Under the pieces are notes generated by a model, which saw nothing but the letters and a program-made list of their open reading frames with translations, was not told the origin of the DNA and ran no database searches. Source: JAICYJ01 sp963766445 (lineage in GTDB: Bacteria; Actinomycetota; Thermoleophilia; Gaiellales; JAICJC01). From it: a stretch of 64,000 bases of DNA. The first letter of the stretch is position 1. Each line of letters begins with the position of its first letter. The stretch lies in contig CAVXZW010000025.1 in the NCBI GenBank assembly GCA_963766445.1, positions 124,001 through 188,000 on the forward strand, read 5' to 3'. Positions 9,999 to 18,012 of this stretch are shown here, piece by piece. The position numbers were made by a program, and so were the translations under genes.

Positions 9999-11201
9999 GT
10001 GAGCTCACTTCCGACACGCGCGGACGTGCTCGTGGTCGGCAGCGGCGGCGCCGGCCTGGCCGCGGCGTGGGCGGCGTCCCGCGAGGGCGCGCGGACGGTG
10101 CTGATCACCAAGGGCTCGCCCGCCTCATGCAACACCGGCAAGGCCCAGGGCGGCATCCAGGCCGCCATCGGCTCGGACGACTCGCCCGACCAGCACGCCG
10201 CCGACGTCTATCGCTCCTCGCACGACACGGCCGACATGGAGCTGGTCTCGGTGCTGACCGGCGAGGCGCCGGAGGCGATCGCCTGGCTGGAGCAGCTGGG
10301 CGTCGAGTTCTCACGCGAGGGCGACGGCTACCGGCTGGCCCGCTGCGGCGGCGCGTCCACCAGGCGCCTGCTGCAGGTCGGCGACCGCACCGGCCACGCC
10401 ATCGCCCACGCCCTGCGCGGTGCGCTGGCCGCCGAGGGCGTCGAGATCCACGGCCACGCGGCGCTGACGGCGCTTGCGAAGCCCAACGGCCATTTCACTG
10501 CGACGGTCGATTGCGAGGGTGAGCCACGATCGAGGCCGGAACCGTCGTGCTGGCGGCCGGCGGCCGCTGCTACGCGGAGGCCAGGCGCCGCGGCGTTCTG
10601 ACCACCAACCAGCCCGGCGCCACCGGCGAGGTGGCCGCGCTGGCGCGCGAGCTGGGAGCCGCGGCCCGCGACGAGGACTCCCTGCAGCACCATCCCAACG
10701 GCGGCGCCTGGCCACCGCCCCTGCAGGGCTACTCGATCCCCGAGACCACGCGCAGCTACGGCGCGCTGCTGGTGAACGGCAACGGGGAGCGGTTCATCGA
10801 CGAGCTGGCGCCGCGCGACACGGTGGCGGAGGCGATCGTGAAGGAGTGCGACGAGGGCCGCGGCCTGACCACGCCGGACGGCCGTCCGGCGGTGCTGCTC
10901 GACACCACCCGGATCGAGCGCGGAGGTGGCCGACCAGGTGCTGCCCTACATGATGCGGCGCTACCGCCACGCCGGGATCGACCCGCTGACCGAGCCGATC
11001 CTGACCTATCCCGTGCTTCACTACCAGAACGGCGGGCTGGTGATCGACCGCGACGGCCGCACCACCGTCGAGGGCCTGTTCGCCGCCGGTGAGATCACCG
11101 GCGGCGTGCACGGCCGAAACCGCATGATGGGGAACTCCCTGCTCGACTGCACCGTGTTCGGGCGCCGCGCCGGCCGCGCCGCCGCCGCGGATGCCCGCTG
11201 A
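9999..11201 (+). CDS. Fumarate reductase / succinate dehydrogenase flavoprotein-like (two frameshifts)
   Basis: An FAD enzyme of about 400 residues. It has the dinucleotide motif VVGSGGAGLAAAWAA, NTGKAQGGIQAA (the loop seen in SdhA, FrdA and L-aspartate oxidase), the active-site segment DSLQHHPNGG, HYQNGGLVIDRDG and the end GRNRMMGNSLLDCTVFGRRAG with the catalytic-type Arg. It is about 190 residues shorter than SdhA and lacks the C-terminal helical domain, as in single-subunit or archaeal-type FrdA-like proteins. No iron-sulfur or membrane subunit follows; fumarase subunits do, suggesting fumarate metabolism. L-aspartate oxidase remains possible but no nadA/nadC is nearby. Breaks near 10520 and 10923. 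Confidence 0.7.
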
Positions 11202-11211
11202 AAGGATCACC

Positions 11212-12080
11212 TTGGCCATCGACACCACCACAGACCTGCAGCAGACCGTCGAGGACGCCGCCGCGCACCTCTACGTGTGGTCGCTGAAGGACATCCCCCA
11301 GGACCTGCGCGACGCCCTCCGAAACGCCATGGAGACCGAGACCCACAAGGTCGGCAAGCGCATCCTGGAGACGATCAACACCAACGTCTCGGTGGCCGAC
11401 GAGCGCAAGAACCTGGTCTGCCAGGACACCGGCCTGGCCGTCTACTACGTGCGGCTGGGCGAGCGCTTCCCGCTGCACCCGGCCCGCATCGAGCAGGCCC
11501 TGCGCGAGGGCACGCGCCGCGCGACGCTGGAGCACCCGCTGCGCTCGAACACCGTGCACACGCTCACCCGGGTGCCCACCGGCGACAACACCGGCCACAA
11601 GATCCCCCACATCCACTGGGAGTTCGTGCCGGACTGGGACGGCCTGGACGTGAAGTGCATCCCCAAGGGGTCGGGCTCCGAGAACATGAGCTTCCTGAAG
11701 ATGCTGGTGCCGGCCGACGGCGTCTCGGCGATCAAGCGGTTCGTGCTCGACTCGATCGTGGGCGCCGGCGGCAAGCCCTGCCCGCCCGGCATCGTCGGCG
11801 TCGGCATCGGCGGCTCCGCCGACCTGGCGATGCACCTGGCCAAGGAGGCGATCGCGCGGCCGGTGGACGACGTCAACCCGGATCCGGACGTGGCCGCGCT
11901 GGAGCGGAGCTGTTCGGCCTGCTGAACGAGACCGGCATCGGCCCGATGGGCCTGGGCGGCGACACCACCGTGCTGTCGGTGCACGTCGAGCAGGCCCACA
12001 CGCACATCACGCTGAACCCGGTGGCCGTCAACTACCAGTGCTGGGCGGCCCGCCGCGCCAGCGCCCACATCTTCAGCTGA
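11212..12080 (+). CDS. Fumarate hydratase class I, alpha subunit (frameshifted)
   Basis: N-terminal (alpha) subunit of two-subunit class I fumarase/tartrate dehydratase, an enzyme with an oxygen-labile [4Fe-4S] cluster. The three cluster cysteines are visible in LVCQDTGLAV, GKPCPPGIVGVG and VNYQCWAARRASA; NTGHKIPHIHWE and KGSGSENMSFLKML are also family hallmarks. The frame breaks near 11910, where GAGCGCGAGCTG reads GAGCGGAGCTG. TTG 11212 follows an AAAGGA ribosome site (11201-11206) and is preferred to ATG 11191, which overlaps the previous stop. Confidence 0.9.
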
Positions 12081-12110
12081 CGGCACCGTCGACTACGACC
12101 GGGAGGCGTG

Positions 12111-12699
12111 ATGGCTCACCACGAGATCACCTTCCCCACCGACGAGGCGGCCGTCCGCGAGCTCCGCGCGGGCGACACCGTCACCATCCAGGGCCACATC
12201 ATCGGCATCCGCGACGCCACCCAGATCCGCATCTTCGACAAGGGCGTCGCGCCGCCGATGTCGCTCGAGCGGCGCGGCGCTGCTGCACACCGCGCCCAAC
12301 GTGCGCAAGCTGGGCGAAGGCCGCTACGAGCCGATGTGCATCGGCACCACCACCAGCGCCCGCATGAGCCGCTTCACCGAAGGGCTGGTGCGCGACCACG
12401 ACGCCCGCGCCATCATCGGCAAGGGCGGGCTGCTGCCCGAGGCGCTGGTGCCGCTGCGCGCGCACGGCGGCGTCTACCTGGCGATCGTCGGCGGCGCGGC
12501 CGCGCTCGAGACCACCCAGATCGAGGAGATCGAGCAGGTCGAGTGGGAGGACCTGATGCCGGAGTGCCTGTGGAAGTTCCGGGTGCGCGACTTCGGCCCG
12601 CTGATCGTGGGCATGGACACGCACGGCGAATCGCTCTACGAGAACGTCCAGGTCGAGGCGCGAAAGCGGCTCGAGGAAACCATCTACTCGAGGTTGTAA
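12111..12699 (+). CDS. Fumarate hydratase class I, beta subunit (frameshifted)
   Basis: C-terminal (beta) partner of the fumarase alpha subunit. Seen are LRAGDTVTIQGHIIGIRDAT, the GAALLHTAPNV segment, CIGTTTSARMSRF, IIGKGGLL and VEWEDLMPECLWKFRVRDFG. The frame breaks near 12268 in the CTCGAGCGGC context; the expected LDGAALLHTAP is restored by removing one base. ATG 12111 follows GGGAGG. It is 31 nt downstream of the alpha gene and 3 nt upstream of the ComA-family gene, so these are cotranscribed. Confidence 0.9.
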
Positions 12700-12702
12700 G
12701 CC

Positions 12703-13484
12703 ATGGTCGAAGAGTTCCTGGGTATCCCGATGCGCCCGTCCAAGCCGCGCGAGCGCGGGCTCACCCACGTCATCGACAAGGGCATGACGCTGGCCGAGGT
12801 GGACGGCATGTTCGAGACCGCCGGCGAGTATGTGGACATCGTCAAGCTGGGCTGGGGCACGTCGTACGTGACCCAGAACCTGGCCGACAAGGTCAAGCTC
12901 TACCAGTCGTACGAGCACGCCGGTGATGTGCGGCGGCACCCTGCTCGAGGCGGCGGTCGCGCGCAGCCGCGTGGACGAGTTCAGGCGCTGGAGCAGCGGC
13001 CACGGCTTCACCCACGTCGAGGTGTCCGACGGCACCCTGCGGATGGAGCGCGAGAGCAAGCAGGAGCTGATCAGCTGCCCTGGCCGAGGAGTTCGTGGTG
13101 CTGTCCGAGGTCGGCTCCAAGGACCAGGACTCGATCTTCGCGCCCTACCAGTGGGTGGCCTGGATCCGCGAGGAGCTCGAGGCCGGCGCCTGGAAGGTGA
13201 TCACCGAGGCCCGCGAGACCGGCACCGCCGGCATCTTCCGCGGCACCGGCGAGGTGCGCAGCGGCCTGATCGACGAGATCGTGCACGAGATCCCGGTCGA
13301 CAGCCTGCTGTTCGAGGCGCCCCAGAAGGAGCAGCAGGCCTGGTTCATCCGCCACCTCGGCCCCGAGTGCAACCTCGGCAACATCCCGCCCGACGAGGTG
13401 ATCCCGCTGGAGACGCTGCGGCTGGGCCTGCGCTCCGACACGCTGCCCGACCTGCTGCTGCGGGACATCCCCACCGCCACATGA
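12703..13484 (+). CDS. comA: Phosphosulfolactate synthase (two frameshifts)
   Basis: (2R)-phospho-3-sulfolactate synthase family: adds sulfite to phosphoenolpyruvate, a TIM-barrel enzyme of about 255 residues. Clear signatures are RGLTHVIDKGMTLAEVDGM, VDIVKLGWGTSYV, PVMCGGTLLEAAV, FTHVEVSDGTL, VLSEVGSKD, VITEARETGTAGIFR and a C-terminal HLGPECNLGNIPP. In methanogens it opens coenzyme M synthesis; in Bacillus the homologue leads to sulfolactate in spores. Here it sits between fumarase and sulfate-assimilation genes. No comB or comC is in the window. Breaks near 12919 and 13077. The stop overlaps the cysH start (ATGA). Confidence 0.85.
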
Positions 13485-14188
13485 GCACCACCCTTCCCAT
13501 CAGCCCGGCCGAGGCCGCCGCGCCTGGCCGACGATCTCGAGGCGCGAGCGCCGAGGACGTGCTGCGCGTGGCCGTGGAGCTGTTCCACCCGCGGCTGGTG
13601 CTGACCTGCTCGTGGCAGAAGCAGAGCTCGGTGCTGGTGCACATGCTGTCGCGAGATCCAGCCCGACGTGCGGGTGGTCGAGTTCGACACCGGCCTCCTG
13701 TTCCGCGAGACCTACGAGACCCGCCAGAAGCTGATCGAGCGCTACCCGGTGCGGTTCGAGCGGATCGAGCCGGAGCTGCCGGTCGAGGGGCAGGCGGCCA
13801 GCACGGGACTCGGCTGTGGGAGCGCGAGCCCGACGCGCTGCTGCGCGATGCGCAAGGTGGCGCCGCTGCGCCAGGCGCTGGAGGGAATGGACGCCTGGAT
13901 CACGGGAATTCGCCGCGACCAGTCGACAACGCAGGGAGAACGCACGCAAAATCGAGATTGATGAGCGCCGCGGCGTGGTAAAGGTGCAGCCGCTGGCCGA
14001 CTGGACCAACCGCGACGTGTGGCGCTACATCTGGAGGCACGGCATCCCGTACAACCCGCTGCACGACCACGGATACCCGTCGATCGGCTGCGTCCCCTGC
14101 ACCGCACTCGGTGGAGGGCGGCGACGACGAACGCACGGGCCGCTGGAAGGGCACCGGCAAGGTCGAGTGCGGCCTCCACGGCGACTGA
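13481..14188 (+). CDS. cysH: Adenylylsulfate (APS) reductase, assimilatory (several frameshifts)
   Basis: Reduces APS to sulfite. Visible parts: VLTCSWQKQSSVLVHML (PP-loop), VVEFDTGLLFRETYE, RLWEREPD then CCAMRKV, DAWITGIRRDQS, VQPLADWTNRDVWRYI, GYPSIGCVPCT and VECGLHGD. The CC plus CxxC cysteines ligate [4Fe-4S] and mark the APS-using type; the ECGLH cysteine is catalytic. At least six single-base errors (near 13527, 13550, 13652, 13800, 13838, 13930, 14105) scatter the protein over three frames, the densest cluster in the window, yet all catalytic motifs survive in some frame. Confidence 0.85.
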
Positions 14189-14236
14189 GCGGCTACAACG
14201 CAAGTCAGACGAACACCACGAAAGGAACGATCACTC

Positions 14237-14801
14237 GTGCGGAATGAAACCACTGGATTCACCCTCTGGTTCACCGGATTGTCCGGTGCCGGAAAGAGCA
14301 CCATCGCCGAGATCGTCGGCCCGGAGCTGGAGCGGCGCGGCATCCTGGTCGACCACCTCGACGGCGACGTCGTCCGCACCAACCTCAGCAAGGGCCTCGG
14401 CTTCTCGCGGGAGGACCGCGACGCCAACATCCTGCGCATCGGCTTCGTCGCCAAGCTGCTGACCCGGCACGGTGCCGGCGTGATCGTGGCGGCCATCTCG
14501 CCCTACGCCGAGACCCGCGACGCCGTGCGCGAGATGATCGGCGACCGGTTCGTCGAGGTGTTCGTGGCGACCTCGCTCGACGAGTGCGCCCGCCGCGACG
14601 TGAAGGGCCTGTACGCGAAGGCCTTCTCCGGCGAGATCAAGGAGTTCACGGGCGTCTCCGATCCCTACGAGGCTCCCGAGCACGCCGAGATCGTGGTCGA
14701 GACCGAGGGCCGCTCGCCCGAGCAGTCGGCGCAGCACGTGATCACGCAGCTCGAGCAGCTCGGCTTCATCGCAGCGCGAGAAAGAGGAGGCCGTCGCCTG
14801 A
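14237..14801 (+). CDS. cysC: Adenylylsulfate kinase
   Basis: Phosphorylates APS to PAPS. About 187 residues: Walker A GLSGAGKST near residue 17, LDGDVVRTNLSKGLGFSREDRD, VIVAAISPYAETRD, EVFVATSLDECARRDVKGLYAK and the FTGVSDPYEAPE lid. GTG 14237 is preceded by AAAGGA. The printed sequence runs in frame into the ATP sulfurylase gene. Adding one base near 14779 (GCGCGAG from GCGCGCGAG) instead gives an end AREKEEAVA and a TGA at 14799-14801 that overlaps the next ATG, so I treat the apparent fusion as an artefact. Confidence 0.85.
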
Positions 14802-15968
14802 TGCCGGAGGCGACCGCATCGACGAAGTCGAACGTGATCGCGCCGCACGGCGGCGAGCTGATCGACCGCACCGTCAGCGGTGACGAGGCCGCGGCGCTGG
14901 CGGCCGAGGCCGGGTCGCTGCCGCGGGTGCGGATGAGCGACAAGCAGACGGCCGACCTGGACATGATCGCCTCGGGGGCGCTGTCGCCGCTGACCGGGTT
15001 CATGACCCGGGCCGACTACGACGCCTCGGTCGAGGACATGCACCTCGCAAACGGGCTGCCGTGGGCGATGCCGGTGACGCTGTCGGTGTCGGACGCGCCC
15101 GGACGCCGACCGGCTTGCGCTGGAGAGCGCCGACGGCGAGCTGCTGGCGGTGCTGGACGTGGAGGAGGTGTTCAGCGTCGACCGCGAGAACGAGGCGGCC
15201 AAGACGTACCGCACCACCGAGCAGGAGCATCCGGGCGTCGCGCAGATCTACGCCGAGGGCCCGACCCTGGTGGGCGGCCCGGTGACGGTCTTCAAGCGGC
15301 CCGACCCGGCCTTCCCCGCGTACCACCTCGATCCGAAGGACACCCGCGCGGCCTTTGCCGAGCGGGGCTGGAGCCGCGTGGTCGGCTTCCAGACGCGGAA
15401 CCCGGTGCACCGCGCGCACGAGTACATCCAGAAGTGCGCGCTGGAGACCGTGGACGGGCTGCTGCTGCACCCCCTGGTCGGCAAGACCAAGGGCGACGAC
15501 ATCCCGGCCGACGTGCGCATGCAGTGCTACGAGACGCTGCTGGAGGGCTATTACCCGGCCGACCGCACCGTGCTCGGCGTGTTCCCCGCGGCGATGCGCT
15601 ACGCCGGGCCCCGCGAGGCCGTGTGGCACGCCCTGTGCCGCAAGAACTACGGCTGCTCGCACTTCATCGTCGGCCGCGACCACGCCGGCGTGGGCAGCTA
15701 CTACGGCACCTACGACGCGCACCACATCTTCGATGAGTTCCAGCCGCACGAGCTGGACATCGAGCCGATGTTCTTCGACCACACGTTCTTCTGCAAGACC
15801 TGCGGGAACATGGCCTCCAACAAGACCTGCCCGCACCCCTCCGACCACCACGTGTTCCTTTCGGGCACGAAGGTGCGCGAGATGCTCGGCAACGGCGAGG
15901 TGCCGCCGGTCGAGTTCACGCGTCCCGAGGTGGCCGAGGTGCTGATCGCCGCATACCGCGGCCAGTAG
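14801..15968 (+). CDS. sat: Sulfate adenylyltransferase, single-chain type (frameshifted)
   Basis: ATP sulfurylase of the homo-oligomeric Sat type (about 388 aa), which makes APS from sulfate and ATP. Signatures: an N-terminal PUA-like part with LSPLTGFMTRADY, VVGFQTRNPVHRAHEYIQK (QTRNPxHRxHE, the alpha-phosphate site), HPLVGKTKGDDIPADVR, RKNYGCSHFIVGRDHAGVG and a C-terminal CKTCGNMASNKTCP zinc-like cysteine set with SGTKVREML. The frame breaks near 15100 (CCCGAC read as CCCGGAC). Followed by a strong terminator. Confidence 0.9.
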
Positions 15969-15980
15969 CCCGATCTGACC

Positions 15981-16018
15981 AGCGAGGGCCGGGCGCCGCG
16001 AGGCTCCCGGCCCTCGCT
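15981..16018 (+). terminator. Hairpin terminator after sat
   Basis: A perfect 13 bp stem (15981-15993 with 16006-16018) built on GCGAGGGCCGGG and its complement, 12 nt loop, then TTG. It starts 13 nt after the sat stop and closes the sulfur operon. Confidence 0.75.
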
Positions 16019-16100
16019 TGCGATGTTCGCCAGCCGACTTGGTCAGGGCACCAGATGGGAGGTTGCGGCCCTCCCGCGTGCAAATCCTCTGGTAGCGGAC

Positions 16101-16128
16101 TTGCATTCCCCACTAAACCGCTTAGACT
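16101..16128 (+). promoter_or_regulatory. Sigma-70-like promoter of the TauE/SafE gene
   Basis: TTGCAT (16101-16106) and TAGACT (16123-16128) are separated by 16 bp. The start codon is 45 nt downstream and has a GGGGGC ribosome site, so this is one of the few leadered genes here. The rest of 15969-16173 shows only the terminator upstream. Confidence 0.55.
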
Positions 16129-16173
16129 TGTGGAACTACTGAACAACGGTCACCAACACGGGGGCACAAGCAG

Positions 16174-17091
16174 ATGGACATCAACACCGGAATGATCGCA
16201 GCGGGGCTCGCCGTCGGCATCCTGGTCGGGGCCACGGGCATGGGCGCCGGATCGCTGATGACGCCGATCCTGATCACCGTGTTCGGCATCCCGCCGACGA
16301 CCGCCGTCGGCAGCGACCTGATCTACGCCGCGATCACGAAGACGTTCGGAGCCGCCCGCCACCACCAGCTCAAGAACGTGAACACCGAGCTGGGCCTGTG
16401 GATGGGCGCCGGCAGCGTTCCGGCCGCCATCCTGGGCGTGTTCACTCTCTACGAGATCTTCCCCCGCATCGGCATCGACGTGAACAGCGTGCTGCTGAAC
16501 CTGATCGGCATCGTGCTGGTGATCGTCGGCATCACGGTGGCCGCCCGCACGTTCCTCACGATCCCGCGGCTGTGGAGCTCCGACAACCTGCCCACCGACG
16601 GCCCGCTGGACACCTGGCACAAGGTGCTGGCTGTCATCATCGGCGTCGTGTTCGGCTTCATCCTGGGCCTGACCTCGGTCGGCTCGGGCGTGTTCTTCGG
16701 CCTCACCCTGGTGACGCTGTTCCCGCTGGCCGCCCGCCGCGTCGTCGGCACCGACCTGTTCCACGCGATGCTGGTGACGGTCGCGGCCGGCCTGGCCACG
16801 CTGGTCTGGGGCACCCCCAACTTCAGCGTCGTCGGCTCGATCCTGATCGGCTCGATCCCCGGCATCCTGATCGGCTCGCACTTCACCAACCGCGCCCCCG
16901 AGCGGATGCTGCGCGGCGCGATCGCGGTGGTGCTGGCCGCCTCCGGCCTGAAGACGCTGGACGCCGCCCCGTACTGGTACGTGATCGGCGCCGCGGTGAT
17001 CCTGGTCGTGGCCGCTGTCTACCTGGCCAAGGGCGTCAAGGCTCCCGAGCCGGCCCCCGCACCGGCCCCGGCTGAGCTGCAGCAGACGTAA
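16174..17091 (+). CDS. Sulfite exporter TauE/SafE family permease
   Basis: An intact 305-residue membrane protein with about eight segments in two related halves, each carrying the family glycine-rich turn: GATGMGAGSLMTP in the first and LTSVGSGVFFGLTL in the second. TauE/SafE proteins move sulfite, sulfoacetate or other sulfur oxyanions. Its position just after the sulfate-assimilation operon and near a sulfolactate-forming enzyme makes a sulfur anion the likely substrate (inference). The C-terminus is a Pro/Ala tail. It has its own promoter and is not part of the upstream operon. Confidence 0.85.
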   Translation: MDINTGMIAAGLAVGILVGATGMGAGSLMTPILITVFGIPPTTAVGSDLIYAAITKTFGAARHHQLKNVNTELGLWMGAGSVPAAILGVFTLYEIFPRIGIDVNSVLLNLIGIVLVIVGITVAARTFLTIPRLWSSDNLPTDGPLDTWHKVLAVIIGVVFGFILGLTSVGSGVFFGLTLVTLFPLAARRVVGTDLFHAMLVTVAAGLATLVWGTPNFSVVGSILIGSIPGILIGSHFTNRAPERMLRGAIAVVLAASGLKTLDAAPYWYVIGAAVILVVAAVYLAKGVKAPEPAPAPAPAELQQT

Positions 17092-17122
17092 CGAACGCTG
17101 CAGCGGCTCACGGTGCGACCCC

Positions 17123-17324
17123 AGATGGCTGGTCGGTATCTCCGTGATGTCCTGGACGACGAGAACCGAGTCTCGCAAGGATCGAGGGAGCGTCAATACC
17201 GGGTCGTTTTGGCGCGACCGCGGACACAGCGAGACGACCGTTCGCAGCTGTAGCCACCCCGGCCACCGCTGAAGTCAGACCGATCGCAGCGGCCAGGCTC
17301 ACGTGAGATATCGACCAGCCATCT
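17123..17324. repeat. Palindromic element, copy A (unrecognised family)
   Basis: A 202 bp intergenic element bounded by AGATGGCTGGTCGGTATCTC (17123-17142) and its near-perfect inverted copy at 17305-17324 (19 of 20 pair; the exception is G-T). Inside the left arm begins ATCTCCGTGATGTCC (17138-17152), and CGCAGCGGCCAGGCTC (17285-17300) lies next to the right arm; both are identical in copy B at 52132-52273. Copy A has about 60 bp more in the middle. An inner hairpin GGTCG/CGACC is visible near 17203-17219. The last base of the right arm is the first base of a TAGAAT -10 box. Its nature (structured RNA, MITE, protein-binding site) is unknown. Confidence 0.8.
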
Positions 17325-17329
17325 AGAAT
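17324..17329 (+). promoter_or_regulatory. -10 box at the edge of element A
   Basis: TAGAAT ends 11 nt before GTG 17341, giving a leader of about 5 nt. Any -35 contact would lie within the right arm of the palindromic element. Confidence 0.45.
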
Positions 17330-17340
17330 CCGCGCGCACC

Positions 17341-18012
17341 GTGAGCCACCGCGCCGCCGCCGCCATCCCCCTGATCCTGATCGCCCTGTGCGCCGCGGCG
17401 TTTCTGCGCGCTGAGCAGCTGAAGCTGCACCACTCTGCGGTCGGGCATCCCCACGTGCGGCAGGCGTTCTCCCCCGGCTGCGCCGATCCCGGCTGCCTGC
17501 CTGCCGCCAAGCTCCGCTTCACCCTGCGAAAGCCCCAGGCCCTGGATCTGGCGATCGTTGACGCCAGCGGCAACGTCACCAAGACGCTCGCCCGCGGCCG
17601 CAGCTACCGGAAAGGCCCCGTGGTGCTCCACTGGGACGGCACCACCGACGCCGGCGGGCAGGCCCCGGACGGCCGCTACCGGCTGCGCGTGACGCTCGCG
17701 GACGGCCGTGAGGTGACAATCCCCGACGCGATCATCGTCGACACGGTGCCGCCCAGGATGCGGATCGACCAGGTGCGCAGGGGCCGTGTGGCGCTGGCCG
17801 TCCACTACACGCGTTCGCCCGGGAACGGGTACGCGTTGATGATCGTGCACCAGGGCAGCCGCGTCGTCCTGCAGAAGCGCGTGGTCCCGCACGTCGCGCA
17901 CCTGGCGTACGGCAAGGTCGCTCCCGGCCGCTACCGGATCGAGATGGTGGCGGTCGACCAGGCCGGCAACCGCACCCCAAACCCGCCCTCCTTCCCGGTG
18001 ACGATCCCGTGA
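17341..18012 (+). CDS. Secreted/anchored FlgD-Ig-like domain protein
   Basis: An intact 223-residue protein: an N-terminal hydrophobic segment (residues 5-23, AAAIPLILIALCAAAFL) and two beta-sandwich-like regions. The first has the FlgD-type pattern LRKPQALDLAIVDASGNVT ... GRSYRKGPVVLHWDGTTDAGGQAPDGRYRLRV; the second ends GRYRIEMVAVDQAGNRTPNP. Such modules are extracellular stalks. GTG start is set by the TAGAAT box. The stop overlaps the next gene (GTGA), so it heads a four-gene run with an O-antigen-ligase-like protein, a deacetylase and an ATP-grasp enzyme; a role in exopolysaccharide assembly is inference. Confidence 0.65.
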   Translation: MSHRAAAAIPLILIALCAAAFLRAEQLKLHHSAVGHPHVRQAFSPGCADPGCLPAAKLRFTLRKPQALDLAIVDASGNVTKTLARGRSYRKGPVVLHWDGTTDAGGQAPDGRYRLRVTLADGREVTIPDAIIVDTVPPRMRIDQVRRGRVALAVHYTRSPGNGYALMIVHQGSRVVLQKRVVPHVAHLAYGKVAPGRYRIEMVAVDQAGNRTPNPPSFPVTIP

